DNA of 64,000 nucleotides. Origin: Eubacterium sp. Its GTDB lineage: Bacteria > Bacillota > Clostridia > Lachnospirales > Lachnospiraceae. How positions within the stretch are numbered: the stretch's first letter is position 1; every line of letters starts with the position of its first letter. The position numbers were made by a program, and so were the translations under genes. Below are positions 39,349 to 48,564 of the stretch, in pieces. The DNA lies in NCBI GenBank assembly GCA_024684035.1, contig JAIKXQ010000073.1:22075-86074 (forward strand). The letters run 5' to 3'. The notes beneath the pieces were generated by a model, which had not been told where the DNA came from, made no database searches, and was given only the letters and a program-made list of their open reading frames with translations.

Positions 39349-40971
39349 ATGAACGGTGCAGAAGCAATGGTAAAATGTCTGGAAGCAGAGGGGATCACAC
39401 AGATCTTCGGTATTCCGGGCGTTGCAATCGCCCCTTTCTATGAGGCGATGTATAATTCGAAGAACTTACAGCATATCCTGGTGAGACAGGAACAGGCAGC
39501 GGGACATGCTGCCAGCGGATATGCCCGCATTTCGAAGAAGCCGGCCGTCTGTGTCACATCCTCAGGCCCCGGCGCGACGAATCTTATTACTGCTCTTGCC
39601 ACTGCCTATGCGGACAGTATTCCGATGGTGGCAATTACGGGACAGGTAAACAGCAATCTTCTCGGAAGAGATGTTTTTCAGGAAGCGGACATGCGCGGAG
39701 CTACAGAGTCTTTCGTCAAGTACAGCTACCTCGTAAAAAACGCAGACGATCTTCCGAGAGTGTTTAAGGAAGCATTCTATATTGCCTCTACAGGAAGACA
39801 GGGCCCGGTTCTCATCGATATTCCCTGCGACGTGCAGATGGCTCAGTTGAAAAAAGAATTCAAATACCCGGAAGAAGTTAACATCCGGGGATATAAACCG
39901 AGTACAAAGGGAAACGGACAGCAGATGGCAAAGGTGATCGCAGCCATCAACAAGGCGAAAAAGCCTTTGATCTGTGCCGGCGGCGGTGTAATCCTCGGTG
40001 ACGGAGAGAAAGTAGTTACAGAATTCTGCGAGAAGTTTAATATCCCGCTGGTAACTACGATGATGGGAATCGGTGTCATGCCGAAGAAACATCCTCTCTA
40101 TTTCGGTATGCTTGGCAACAACGGAAAGCCCTACGCGAACCGTGCTGTGGCAAACAGTGATCTTCTCATTGTTGCCGGCGCAAGAATCGCGGACCGTGCG
40201 GTGCCGAAGCCGGAGAATCTCGAGAAACAGGTCAATGTCATTCACATCGACATAGACTCCGCAGAGATCGGTAAAAACCTTGGACCTACCATTCCGCTGG
40301 TGGGCGATATCAAGAACATTTTCAACTCCCTTCTTGAGGCGGATATCAAGATCGATACGAAGGAATGGATCGGTACTCTGGAGGAGATCAAGACAAGCAC
40401 AGTGGATCACAGAGTTTTCAGTAACCGTCTGGTTAATCCGATGATTCTTGTGCAGACACTCTCCGAGAAAATGGATGACAATGCTGTATATGTAGCGGAT
40501 GTGGGACAGAATCAGCTCTGGTCTGCGGACAATTACGTGATGAAGTCCGGTCGTTTCATGACCACCGGAGGAATGGGAACCATGGGATATTCGATCCCGG
40601 CGGCCATCGGCGTAAAGGTCTGCGAGCCGGATCGTCAGGTTGTTGCCGTCTGCGGAGACGGAGATTTCCAGATGTCCATGTTTGAGCTTGGCACCATGGC
40701 TGTCAACCGGATTCCGCTGAAGATTCTCATAATGAGAAATCAGTATCTCGGACTGGTGCGTGAACATCAGGAGAAGACCTATGAGGGACATTATTCCGGC
40801 GTGCAGCTGCACAACTATCCGCACTATGATCATTTGGCGGCGGCCTATGATATGGATTACTTCCATGCACAGGAGAACGAGGAGCTGGATGCGGAACTCG
40901 ATCGATTCCTGAAGTGCAAAAATGCGGCCATCATGGTCTGCGAGATCGACAGTTTCAATAAAGTTAAGTAA
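39349..40971 (+). CDS. ilvB: Acetolactate synthase large subunit
   Basis: A 540-residue thiamine-diphosphate enzyme. The N-terminal domain holds the catalytic Glu in LVRQEQAAGHAASGYAR, and the C-terminal cofactor motif is GDGDFQMSMFELGTMAVNRIPLKILIMRN. It condenses two pyruvates to acetolactate (or pyruvate plus 2-oxobutyrate) for valine, leucine and isoleucine synthesis. The small-subunit gene follows after 12 bp. It is slightly short for the family, with a compact N-terminus. Confidence 0.95.
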   Translation: MNGAEAMVKCLEAEGITQIFGIPGVAIAPFYEAMYNSKNLQHILVRQEQAAGHAASGYARISKKPAVCVTSSGPGATNLITALATAYADSIPMVAITGQVNSNLLGRDVFQEADMRGATESFVKYSYLVKNADDLPRVFKEAFYIASTGRQGPVLIDIPCDVQMAQLKKEFKYPEEVNIRGYKPSTKGNGQQMAKVIAAINKAKKPLICAGGGVILGDGEKVVTEFCEKFNIPLVTTMMGIGVMPKKHPLYFGMLGNNGKPYANRAVANSDLLIVAGARIADRAVPKPENLEKQVNVIHIDIDSAEIGKNLGPTIPLVGDIKNIFNSLLEADIKIDTKEWIGTLEEIKTSTVDHRVFSNRLVNPMILVQTLSEKMDDNAVYVADVGQNQLWSADNYVMKSGRFMTTGGMGTMGYSIPAAIGVKVCEPDRQVVAVCGDGDFQMSMFELGTMAVNRIPLKILIMRNQYLGLVREHQEKTYEGHYSGVQLHNYPHYDHLAAAYDMDYFHAQENEELDAELDRFLKCKNAAIMVCEIDSFNKVK

Positions 40972-40983
40972 GGAGAGAAGGAC

Positions 40984-41457
40984 ATGAAGGGTATTTTTTC
41001 GGTATTGGTAGAAAACAAAGACGGTGTTCTCTCCGGTATAGCAGGACTCTTCGCCAGAAGGGGATATAACATCACCAGTCTTGCGGTGGGCGAGACGGAG
41101 CGGCACGATGTGTCCAGTATGACGGTGGTATCCAACGGAGATGCGAGAACCATCGATCAGATTGAGAAGCATCTCAATAAGAAACTGGACGTGATAAAAG
41201 TCCGCAGACTGGACGAGTCAAAAAGTATCGAGCTTGAGATGATGCTGATCAAGGTTTCCTATAATATGACCAACCGTGCTTCTCTCATTGAGCTCTGCAG
41301 TGTCATGGGGGCGAGAATTGCACATGTATCGCCGAAAAACATGGTGATTGAGATGCACGCGGCACCTGACACAATCGTGGAATTCATCGATCTGGTTCGC
41401 AACTTCGGAATTCTAGAGGTTCAGAGAACCGGAACGATCGCGATGTCCAAGAGCTGA
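40984..41457 (+). CDS. ilvN: Acetolactate synthase small regulatory subunit
   Basis: A 157-residue protein with an N-terminal ACT domain (FSVLVENKDGVLSGIAGLFARRGYNI) and a C-terminal domain beginning IELEMMLIKV. It binds branched-chain amino acids, usually valine, and gives feedback control to IlvB. It is directly downstream of ilvB with a good ribosome binding site, and is followed by a terminator. Confidence 0.95.
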   Translation: MKGIFSVLVENKDGVLSGIAGLFARRGYNITSLAVGETERHDVSSMTVVSNGDARTIDQIEKHLNKKLDVIKVRRLDESKSIELEMMLIKVSYNMTNRASLIELCSVMGARIAHVSPKNMVIEMHAAPDTIVEFIDLVRNFGILEVQRTGTIAMSKS

Positions 41458-41480
41458 GAGCGGGACAGAATGGTATAAAG

Positions 41481-41525
41481 AACAGCGGGATGTGGAGAAA
41501 AAACTCTTGTTCCGCTGTTTTTTTA
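41481..41525 (+). terminator. Intrinsic terminator of ilvBN
   Basis: AACAGCGG pairs with CCGCTGTT, with an inner GGAG/CTC pairing, followed by seven T residues. Confidence 0.8.
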
Positions 41526-41637
41526 GATGCAGAAACAAAGAATTCTGTTACAATAATGTAGATGCCGGATGCGCCTCCGTTTGAACGCGATCGCGGCAAA
41601 AAAAGCAAGAATTTTTATGAAATCGGGGAATACAACG

Positions 41638-43281
41638 ATGAAGAAGCAGGCATACAATCCATATCTGCCGCTGAATGAATATATTCCGGACGCAGAACCT
41701 CATGTGTTCGGAGACAGAATCTATATCTACGGTTCGCATGACAAGGAGAACGGAGAGACGTTCTGTATGCGTCCGTATATCGTCTGGTCTGCACCGGTCA
41801 CGGATCTCTCTGACTGGAGCTGCGTAGAGACAGTCTATGATCAGTCCGAGGATCCTCTCTACAACAGTGAGACGGAGATGATCTACACCTATGCGCCGGA
41901 TGTGGTGCAGGGAAATGACGGACGTTTTTATATGTATTATTGTATGTCGGGAAGAGACGGCCACGGAGGGTACACGAACCCCATCAGTGTCGCGGTATCT
42001 GATGAGCCCGACGGTACCTTCCACTATCTCGGGATTGTCCGTGACAGGAACGGGCTTCCTCTGATGCGCTACGTGTGTTTTGATCCGGCGGTGATCAACG
42101 ACAACGGAACCATCCGCCTCTATTACGGCACATATTACGCATCTCACGAAAAGATGCCGGCGCGTATGAGAGAAAAAACCGAGAGTTCTATGTTCGGAAG
42201 AACCGTGGAGGAGATCCGCGAAGCGAAGGCATGGACGTCGGAGGACGGAAGAAGTTTTTCTGCCGGAATTTCGGGAGCAATTCATGTGGAGCTGGAAGAT
42301 GATATGCTCACAGCAAGAACCGTGCCGGTACGTATTGATGACGATGAATTCCGGAAGAGCGGTCACGCTTTTTTTGAGGGCTCTTCCATCAGAAGGATCT
42401 GTTTCATGCCGGACGGAACGGCAGCGGCTGCCGGTCAGATCGGAGGCAGCGTGGATGACTCGAACTCATTGTATTATTTTATCTATTCCTCCGACAAGAA
42501 TGATGAGCTCTGCTACGCGACCAGCAGGTATCCTGATCGGGACTTTGTCTTTGGCGGCACCATTGTTTCCGCAGGAGATGTGGGCTTCGAGGGGCGTAAG
42601 CCGAAACACAGATTGAACCATACGGGGACAACTCACGGAAGTATCGAGTGGATCAACCATCAGTGGTATGTTTTTTATCACAGACTGACTAATCAGTCGG
42701 ATTATTGCAGACAGGGATGCGCGGAAGCCATTGAAATCGGAATGGACGGATCGATTGAACAGGTGGAAGTGACAAGCTGTGGTTTGCACGACGGTCCTCT
42801 GGACGGTGGAGTAAACGGACCGGTTACATATCCGGCCGCAATCTGCTGCAATCTGACCAATGGAAGGATGCGTCACGGAAGCAACAGTAAGAAAGCCTAT
42901 GCTGCTCCGAAGATCATGTGTCAGAAGGAACTTTATCATACGGATGCTGCCGATGAGGGGAAGGCAGTTCACGGTGAACGCGGCGACGGTTATGAGCGCT
43001 TTGTCGGACAGATCGCAAACGGAACACTGATCGGGTATAAGTATTTCCAGTTTGCTAAGGGAGATGTGACGCTGACTGTCAGTATGCGAGGACGAGGCGG
43101 CGGACAACTCTATGTCACCACCGGCTTTGACGGCGAGGCAAAGGAAGTGATCGATCTTACAGACAGTGCGGCATGGAAGAAGTACACTGTCTCGTGGGAT
43201 CAGGAGGCTGGCGTTGCTCCGTTGTATTTTATGTACTCCGGTCGGGGAAATTATGAATTTCTGGAGTTTACGCTGGGGTAA
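41638..43281 (+). CDS. GH43-type glycosidase, cytoplasmic
   Basis: About 547 residues, no signal peptide. The five-bladed beta-propeller of GH43 is suggested by NPYLPLNEYIPDAEPHVFGDRIYIYGSHD (catalytic base Asp region), YAPDVVQGNDGRFYMYY (pKa-modulating Asp region) and HAFFEGSSIRR (acid Glu region). A C-terminal beta-sandwich (about 400-547) follows. Such enzymes usually release arabinose or xylose from hemicellulose oligosaccharides. The ATG at 41638 follows GGGGA with eight-base spacing; the track's start at 41569 adds unlikely residues. Confidence 0.88.
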   Translation: MKKQAYNPYLPLNEYIPDAEPHVFGDRIYIYGSHDKENGETFCMRPYIVWSAPVTDLSDWSCVETVYDQSEDPLYNSETEMIYTYAPDVVQGNDGRFYMYYCMSGRDGHGGYTNPISVAVSDEPDGTFHYLGIVRDRNGLPLMRYVCFDPAVINDNGTIRLYYGTYYASHEKMPARMREKTESSMFGRTVEEIREAKAWTSEDGRSFSAGISGAIHVELEDDMLTARTVPVRIDDDEFRKSGHAFFEGSSIRRICFMPDGTAAAAGQIGGSVDDSNSLYYFIYSSDKNDELCYATSRYPDRDFVFGGTIVSAGDVGFEGRKPKHRLNHTGTTHGSIEWINHQWYVFYHRLTNQSDYCRQGCAEAIEIGMDGSIEQVEVTSCGLHDGPLDGGVNGPVTYPAAICCNLTNGRMRHGSNSKKAYAAPKIMCQKELYHTDAADEGKAVHGERGDGYERFVGQIANGTLIGYKYFQFAKGDVTLTVSMRGRGGGQLYVTTGFDGEAKEVIDLTDSAAWKKYTVSWDQEAGVAPLYFMYSGRGNYEFLEFTLG

Positions 43282-43365
43282 CACAGGAGTAGAATACGGA
43301 ACGTATAAATAATGATTCTTATGAACGGCCTGTGGTGGAACAGGCCGGATAGGGGAGATTAAGAA

Positions 43366-45012
43366 TTGAAGGGGAGCACCATTTTTCATAGGGGGGCCAT
43401 ACGCAAGGCGCTCACCGGAATCGGGGCTGTTCTGGTATCTTTTGCGATTTTTTCCGGGGGAGGGAAGAATCAGGGGATCATACCGGAAGAGCTGCGTACC
43501 GGATGTGAAGCCGAGGCTGCTGTGATTTCCTCGGATGCCGCTTTTTCTGATCTGAACTGGGGAAATCTGCTGATTGAAGCGGATGCCTTGAGCGGTACCA
43601 GCGTGGCGCAGTCTGTATGTGTGACCCAGTATTATATTATTGTAATGGAAAACGCGGCAGAAGATCCGCATCAGCCGGATCGTGTGACGGCTTACTACCG
43701 GCTGCCGTATGACGAAAAAGGAAATGCGGTCAGACCGTTCACCAGGGCGAAATCTGTTCAGGATACGGATTGGGAACACTGTAACGGAATGGCCTACAAC
43801 CCCCGGACAGACAAAGTGTACGTGTCGCTGTACACAAGTCTGCAGGGAGGAAATAACGGGGATATCTACATCATGAATCCCTATACCCTGGGCTATGAGG
43901 ACAGGATTCATATCAGCGACGACTACAATATTCTGGGCATTGGCTATGATTCGGTGCAGGATCGCTACATCATCCAGACGGACGTGGTTGGCGGTTTTGC
44001 CATCAAGATTCTCGACAGCAATTTCCAGATCATTGATGATCTCGGAGGCTACGATCCAAGCCCGGGAAGAAATTTCAATGACCTCTGCGTCTGCGGAGAC
44101 TATGTATTGAACAATCCGGTGACCAACGGTATGAATATCGGAGAATACCTGAATGTCTATTCTCTGTCCCGTCGCGGTCTGGTGGGGACTTTTCCTGAGA
44201 CTTACGGAATTACCGATGCCGATCCGGCCAGTCTGGAGACGGAGTCGATTTGCGAGCTGGGACAGGGAGAGTTTCTGGCACTCGTTAATCTTACGACAAA
44301 TGAGGGTCAGAGAAAATACAGACTTTACTGGACCACCGTACCTATGGATTTCAGCGTTTCTGTTTTGACTTCCGGAGAGGGAAGCGCCGGAGGCGCGACG
44401 GATCTGGTGAGCCGCGGAGCCGACTTTGAACTTTCGTATCAGGCACAGGACGGATATCAGCTCACGGGTATAGTGATCAATGGAAAGGCTGTCAATATTG
44501 ACGGTCAGGACAAGAGTTCCGGTGTATACAGGATACAGAATGTTCAGGCGGATCAGACCATCGATGTGCGCTTTGCGCCGGCTGTCGTGACACAGACTCC
44601 TCTGCCGACGGAGAAGCCGGAGGGGACAGAAGCGGTACAGGGTACATCGGTGACAGATTCCGTAAGCACTTCGTCGGCAGTTGCCGGAGTGCCGACGGAG
44701 AAAAAAAACGGAGGAAAAGGCACAGAGACCAATCTGGCACACAGGATGATCCGTTCCTTTGCAAAAGCTCTCCGGAACCATTTCAGTTACAAGCTGGTTT
44801 TGCAAATCATTTTTGTATGTCTGATGATCGCTCTGGCTGTAGTGATCGGAATAGGTGTGAGAGTGGATATGATCAGAAAAAGGAATCATCGGCGATTTCA
44901 GGAGAGACGCATGAACGATGAAGCCAGACTGATGAAAAAAAGAGAAGAAGATCTCAGGTTTGCCAGAAGCATCAGTGAGATGAGTTACGATGAGCTGAGA
45001 GATCTTCGCTGA
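43366..45012 (+). CDS. Membrane-anchored surface protein, function unknown
   Basis: A 548-residue protein with a TTG start eight bases after AGGGGAG. Order: signal peptide or N-terminal anchor (about 1-30); an extracellular domain (about 55-320) with propeller-like strands (NGMAYNPRTDKVYVSLY, ILGIGYDSVQDRYII); a beta-repeat domain (about 325-400: SGEGSAGGATDLVSRGADF, QADQTIDVRFAP) like bacterial surface repeats; a Thr/Ser/Pro linker; a membrane helix (about 470-497); and a basic cytoplasmic tail of about 45 residues. I do not recognise its function. Confidence 0.78.
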   Translation: MKGSTIFHRGAIRKALTGIGAVLVSFAIFSGGGKNQGIIPEELRTGCEAEAAVISSDAAFSDLNWGNLLIEADALSGTSVAQSVCVTQYYIIVMENAAEDPHQPDRVTAYYRLPYDEKGNAVRPFTRAKSVQDTDWEHCNGMAYNPRTDKVYVSLYTSLQGGNNGDIYIMNPYTLGYEDRIHISDDYNILGIGYDSVQDRYIIQTDVVGGFAIKILDSNFQIIDDLGGYDPSPGRNFNDLCVCGDYVLNNPVTNGMNIGEYLNVYSLSRRGLVGTFPETYGITDADPASLETESICELGQGEFLALVNLTTNEGQRKYRLYWTTVPMDFSVSVLTSGEGSAGGATDLVSRGADFELSYQAQDGYQLTGIVINGKAVNIDGQDKSSGVYRIQNVQADQTIDVRFAPAVVTQTPLPTEKPEGTEAVQGTSVTDSVSTSSAVAGVPTEKKNGGKGTETNLAHRMIRSFAKALRNHFSYKLVLQIIFVCLMIALAVVIGIGVRVDMIRKRNHRRFQERRMNDEARLMKKREEDLRFARSISEMSYDELRDLR

Positions 45013-45058
45013 TGTACGGCTGCCAAAGGTCTCATGTGAACATAATGATTTTTTGATT

Positions 45059-45098
45059 AATCCCGGGATTTCTGCTTGAGAGGAATCCCGGGATTTTG
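45059..45098 (+). terminator. Terminator-like hairpin
   Basis: Two copies of AATCCCGGGATT, each itself palindromic, form a 12-bp stem around a 13-base loop. TTTTG follows, then directly the ribosome binding site of the next gene. Confidence 0.65.
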
Positions 45099-45113
45099 TG
45101 GAGGAAGAAATAT

Positions 45114-46094
45114 ATGATTAAGATCGATCTGGTGACGGGCTTTCTCGGTTCGGGAAAGACGACATTCATTCGTAATTATGCGAAGTATCTGATATCGCAG
45201 GGGAAGCGGATCGCGATTCTCGAAAATGATTATGGCGCCATCAACGTGGATATGATGATGCTGGAGGATCTGGAGGGGGATCAGTGTGATCTGCAGATGG
45301 TCGTCGGTGGCAGTGACTATGCCTGCCATAAGCGCCGCCTGAAGTCCAAACTGATCACTCTTGGTATGCTCGGATATGATCGTGTGATCATGGAACCGTC
45401 CGGAATCTTTGATGTAGACGAGTTCACGGATACCCTGCGGGAGGAACCTCTGGATCGCTGGTATGAAATCGGAAGTGTAATCTCCATCGTAGACGCGTCT
45501 CTGAAGGAAGAACTATCGGAAGAATCCGAATATCTGATTGTCTCGCAGACGGCAAATGCCGCGGCTGTTATTCTAAGCAGAACGCAGGAGGTGGAGGCTG
45601 ACCGGATTCTTTTGACCATCGATCATATCAACCGCGCCTTCGAAAAATTCCGTTGCAGCCGGAACCTTTCGGCCGGAGATCTGATTATGGATAAACCCTG
45701 GGATCAGTATGGAACGGAAGAGTATGAGGCCATCCTCCGGGCGGGCTTTGTCCATGCAGATCATATAAAGATCCCGGTTACGGATGATAACGCATATGAT
45801 TCGATGTTTTATATGAATGTGAAGATGCGTGAAGAGGAAATACGGCCGACACTGACAAGGCTGCTGTCGGATTCGGCCTGCGGAGAAATCATACGTATAA
45901 AGGGGTATGTATCCTGCCCGGAAGAAAAATGCTGGATCGAGATCAACGCGACTGCTTCAGAGATGAGAATTGAACCGTCAACGCAGGGGCAGGAGGTAAT
46001 CATCGTGATTGGAGAACACCTCGACAGAGACAAAATTGCGGAGTATTTCGACTTCAGCTATGGCAGCGGACATGAATTTATTCATCAGGACTAA
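45114..46094 (+). CDS. COG0523 (CobW-like) GTP-binding protein lacking CxCC
   Basis: About 326 residues. The G-domain is clear: Walker A GFLGSGKTT, IAILENDYGAINVD, and RVIMEPSGIFDVDEF. In most COG0523 metallochaperones a CxCC motif follows the switch region; here the matching place reads VVGGSDYACHKRR, with only one cysteine. The C-terminal domain (about 235-326) resembles the CobW C-terminal fold. It may insert a metal by another ligand set or have another role. ATG 45114 follows GGAGGAAG. Confidence 0.85.
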   Translation: MIKIDLVTGFLGSGKTTFIRNYAKYLISQGKRIAILENDYGAINVDMMMLEDLEGDQCDLQMVVGGSDYACHKRRLKSKLITLGMLGYDRVIMEPSGIFDVDEFTDTLREEPLDRWYEIGSVISIVDASLKEELSEESEYLIVSQTANAAAVILSRTQEVEADRILLTIDHINRAFEKFRCSRNLSAGDLIMDKPWDQYGTEEYEAILRAGFVHADHIKIPVTDDNAYDSMFYMNVKMREEEIRPTLTRLLSDSACGEIIRIKGYVSCPEEKCWIEINATASEMRIEPSTQGQEVIIVIGEHLDRDKIAEYFDFSYGSGHEFIHQD

Positions 46095-46154
46095 GGTATT
46101 CTGCAATAAAAATTCCGAAAATCCCAGGCAATTATAGGAATTGCCGGTGAATCC

Positions 46155-46183
46155 TAGACGAAAGTGTTCTTACGCTATATAAT
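46155..46183 (+). promoter_or_regulatory. Promoter of metY
   Basis: TAGACG, 17-bp spacer, TATAAT. Transcription would start near 46190, just before the structured leader. Confidence 0.6.
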
Positions 46184-46198
46184 GGGGGTTATTGGTGA

Positions 46199-46240
46199 GG
46201 ACGGACGTAAAGTTTGACTGTGATCAGTCAAATGGCCGTC
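46199..46240 (+). promoter_or_regulatory. Structured leader hairpin upstream of metY
   Basis: An outer stem GACGG/CCGTC (46200-46204 with 46236-46240) is extended by CG/TG. A perfect 8-bp inner stem, TTTGACTG/CAGTCAAA, has a TGAT loop. A one-sided TAAAG bulge lies between them. It ends about 25 bases before the start codon. It does not match the SAM-I S-box that I know. Confidence 0.55.
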
Positions 46241-46265
46241 AAGTTTAAAATAAAGGGGACTGACA

Positions 46266-47540
46266 ATGAAAAAAGAGACAAAATGTATTCAGGCCGGCTA
46301 CACTCCGAAAAACGGGGAGCCGAGAATGATTCCGATCATTCAGAGCACGACGTTTAAATACGATACCAGCGAGGATATGGGTAAGCTGTTTGATCTTGAG
46401 GCCAGCGGTTACTTCTACACCAGACTTCAGAATCCGACGAACGACTATGTCGCTGCAAAGATCGCTGCTCTTGAAGGCGGTTCCGCGGCCATCCTTACGT
46501 CTTCCGGACAGGCTGCCACGTTCTTCTCTGTGTTCAACCTTGCGGGTGCCGGAGACCACGTGATCGCATCCACTGCGATTTATGGCGGAAGTTTCAACCT
46601 GTTTAATGTGACCATGAGAAAAATGGGCATTGATTTTACATTTGTGGATCCGGATTGTTCCGATGAAGAACTTGAGGCAGCGTTCAAACCGAATACAAAA
46701 GCTGTCTTTGGTGAGACGATTGCCAATCCCGCACTGATCGTTTTTGATATCGAGAGATTTGCGAAAGCTGCTCATGCGCATGGTGTACCGCTGATCATCG
46801 ACAATACATTTGCTACGCCGATCCACTGCAGACCGATTGAGTGGGGAGCAGACATCGTCACTCATTCCACAACAAAATACATGGACGGACATGACGCCAC
46901 AGTCGGCGGCTGTATCGTTGATTCCGGAAACTTCGACTGGATGGCGCATGCAGACAAATTCCCGGGACTCTGCACACCGGACGATTCCTATCATGGAATT
47001 ACCTATGCCGAGAAGTTCGGCAAAGAGGGCGCGTACATCACCAAGTGTACCGCGCAGTTGATGCGCGATCTCGGAGCGATTCCTTCTCCGATGAACTGCT
47101 ACATGCTGAATCTCGGCCTTGAGTCTCTGGCAGTGCGTATACAGAGACACTGTGAGAATGCGCAGAAAGTCGCAGAATTCCTGAGCGGCCACGAGAAGAT
47201 CTCCTGGGTGAACTATCCGGGACTTGAGGGCAACAAATACTACGAGCGCGCGAAAAAATACATGCCGGACGGAACCTGTGGAGTTATCTCCTTTGGCGTA
47301 AAAGGCGGTAGAAGCGCAGCGGAAGAATTTATGAAACATCTGAAACTGGCCATCGTTGCGACCCATGTGGCGGACGCACACACCTGTGTGCTTCATCCGG
47401 CGTCCTCTACCCATCGTCAGATGACAGACGAGGAGCTTATTGCCGGCGGTGTAGCACCGGATCTGGTAAGATTCTCCGTTGGTATCGAGAATGTGGATGA
47501 TATCATTGAGGATCTTGCACAGGCACTTGAAAATGTTTAA
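46266..47540 (+). CDS. metY: O-acetylhomoserine sulfhydrylase (homocysteine synthase)
   Basis: A 424-residue PLP enzyme of the Cys/Met metabolism family. YTRLQNPTNDYVAAKIAALEGG and SSGQAATFF bind the cofactor phosphate, and the Schiff-base Lys lies in THSTTKYMDGH. The insert around YHGITYAEKFG and total length suit MetY rather than the shorter MetB or MetC. It makes homocysteine from O-acetylhomoserine and sulfide. It has its own promoter and structured leader, suggesting regulation of methionine synthesis. Confidence 0.93.
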   Translation: MKKETKCIQAGYTPKNGEPRMIPIIQSTTFKYDTSEDMGKLFDLEASGYFYTRLQNPTNDYVAAKIAALEGGSAAILTSSGQAATFFSVFNLAGAGDHVIASTAIYGGSFNLFNVTMRKMGIDFTFVDPDCSDEELEAAFKPNTKAVFGETIANPALIVFDIERFAKAAHAHGVPLIIDNTFATPIHCRPIEWGADIVTHSTTKYMDGHDATVGGCIVDSGNFDWMAHADKFPGLCTPDDSYHGITYAEKFGKEGAYITKCTAQLMRDLGAIPSPMNCYMLNLGLESLAVRIQRHCENAQKVAEFLSGHEKISWVNYPGLEGNKYYERAKKYMPDGTCGVISFGVKGGRSAAEEFMKHLKLAIVATHVADAHTCVLHPASSTHRQMTDEELIAGGVAPDLVRFSVGIENVDDIIEDLAQALENV

Positions 47541-47598
47541 AACGCAGTGATACGTGTTTTTCTTTCGGCAGATGCGGTAGGCATCTGCCGAATTTTTT

Positions 47599-47772
47599 TA
47601 TGGTATAGGAAATTGCTCCGCAATCCCTATACCATAACGCTCCGCGGGATGCGCAGCTCGCAGATAAGAAGATCGCTTACGCGATTCTGCTCGCGCGCCA
47701 AAGTCCTGCGGCGCTCCCCTCAGGAATGAGGGGCTGGGGGAGTCGAAGTCCGCTTGCGGACTTTGTTCTAGG
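47599..47772 (+). repeat. Modular intergenic repeat, long form
   Basis: Leading variant GGTATAGGAAATTGCTCCGC with its inverse CCCTATACCAT, then AACGCTCCGCGGGATGCGC, the GATCGCTTACGCGATTC hairpin, CCCCTCAGGAATGAGGGG and the final AGTCCGCTTGCGGACT hairpin. It closely parallels the 30.7-kb and 49.0-kb copies. Confidence 0.88.
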
Positions 47773-47964
47773 ATATTTTTCCGTGTTTCCCGTGAGACAA
47801 CATGCGATACGGAAATCACTTGTTTTTGGAGGATCCGTGGCGTCGCATGTTTTTGGGGTGAAATAATGTCTTGATATGTTATAATAATGAAAAAAATGTG
47901 GCTCTGCGCCGGATGGGTGACAAATATTCCTGTCTGCGCAGAGAGATTTAGGAGGAGAAAGATT

Positions 47965-48564
47965 ATGTTAATTACCTGTCTGGATGTTGAAGGTGTACTT
48001 GTACCGGAGATTTGGATCGCATTCGCCGAGGCGAGTGGTATTCCGGAGCTGAAGAAGACCACAAGAGATGAGCCGGATTACGATAAACTGATGAACTGGA
48101 GACTGGGCATTCTGAAAGAGCATGGCCTCGGGCTGAAGGAGATTCAGGATGTCATCGCAACCATCGATCCTCTTCCGGGTGCAAAAGAGTTCCTTGATGA
48201 GCTTCGTTCGTTTTCACAGGTAATTCTGATTTCGGATACGTTCGAACAGTTCGCAGCTCCTCTTATGGAGAAGCTTGGCAGACCTACACTTTTCTGCAAC
48301 TCTCTTGAGGTGGCTGACAACGGAGAGATCACAGGATTCAGAATGCGCTGTGAGAAATCCAAGCTGACAACTGTAAAGGCACTCCAGTCCATAGGATTTG
48401 AAACAATCGCATCCGGCGACAGCTACAATGATCTCGGAATGATTCAGGCCAGCAAAGCAGGTTTCCTGTTCCGCAGTACAGACAAGATCAAGGCTGATTT
48501 CCCTGAGATTCCGGCATATGAGGAGTATGCAGATCTTCTTGAGGCGATCCGCAAGGCAATGTGA
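47965..48564 (+). CDS. thrH: Phosphoserine phosphatase/homoserine phosphotransferase (ThrH type)
   Basis: A 199-residue HAD-family protein starting MLITCLDVEGVLVPEIW; motif I is DVEGV, where most HADs have DxDGT. Motif II lies in ILISDTFEQF, and motif III in SGDSYNDLGMI. Whole-length agreement with ThrH is good. ThrH dephosphorylates phosphoserine and can pass the phosphate to homoserine. ATG 47965 follows AGGAGGAG; the track's earlier start is unlikely. Confidence 0.9.
   Translation: MLITCLDVEGVLVPEIWIAFAEASGIPELKKTTRDEPDYDKLMNWRLGILKEHGLGLKEIQDVIATIDPLPGAKEFLDELRSFSQVILISDTFEQFAAPLMEKLGRPTLFCNSLEVADNGEITGFRMRCEKSKLTTVKALQSIGFETIASGDSYNDLGMIQASKAGFLFRSTDKIKADFPEIPAYEEYADLLEAIRKAM

Noticed and set aside
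39562-41172. 536-codon minus-strand ORF opposite ilvBN
   Set aside because: ilvB and ilvN are certain on the plus strand.
42466-44889. 807-codon minus-strand ORF opposite the GH43 and surface-protein genes
   Set aside because: The plus-strand frames hold recognisable domains, signal peptides and ribosome binding sites. The minus frame has no family motif and spans two plus-strand genes and their spacer.
46184-46265. SAM-I (S-box) riboswitch before metY
   Set aside because: The leader is too short and lacks the conserved S-box blocks. It is kept as an unassigned structured leader.
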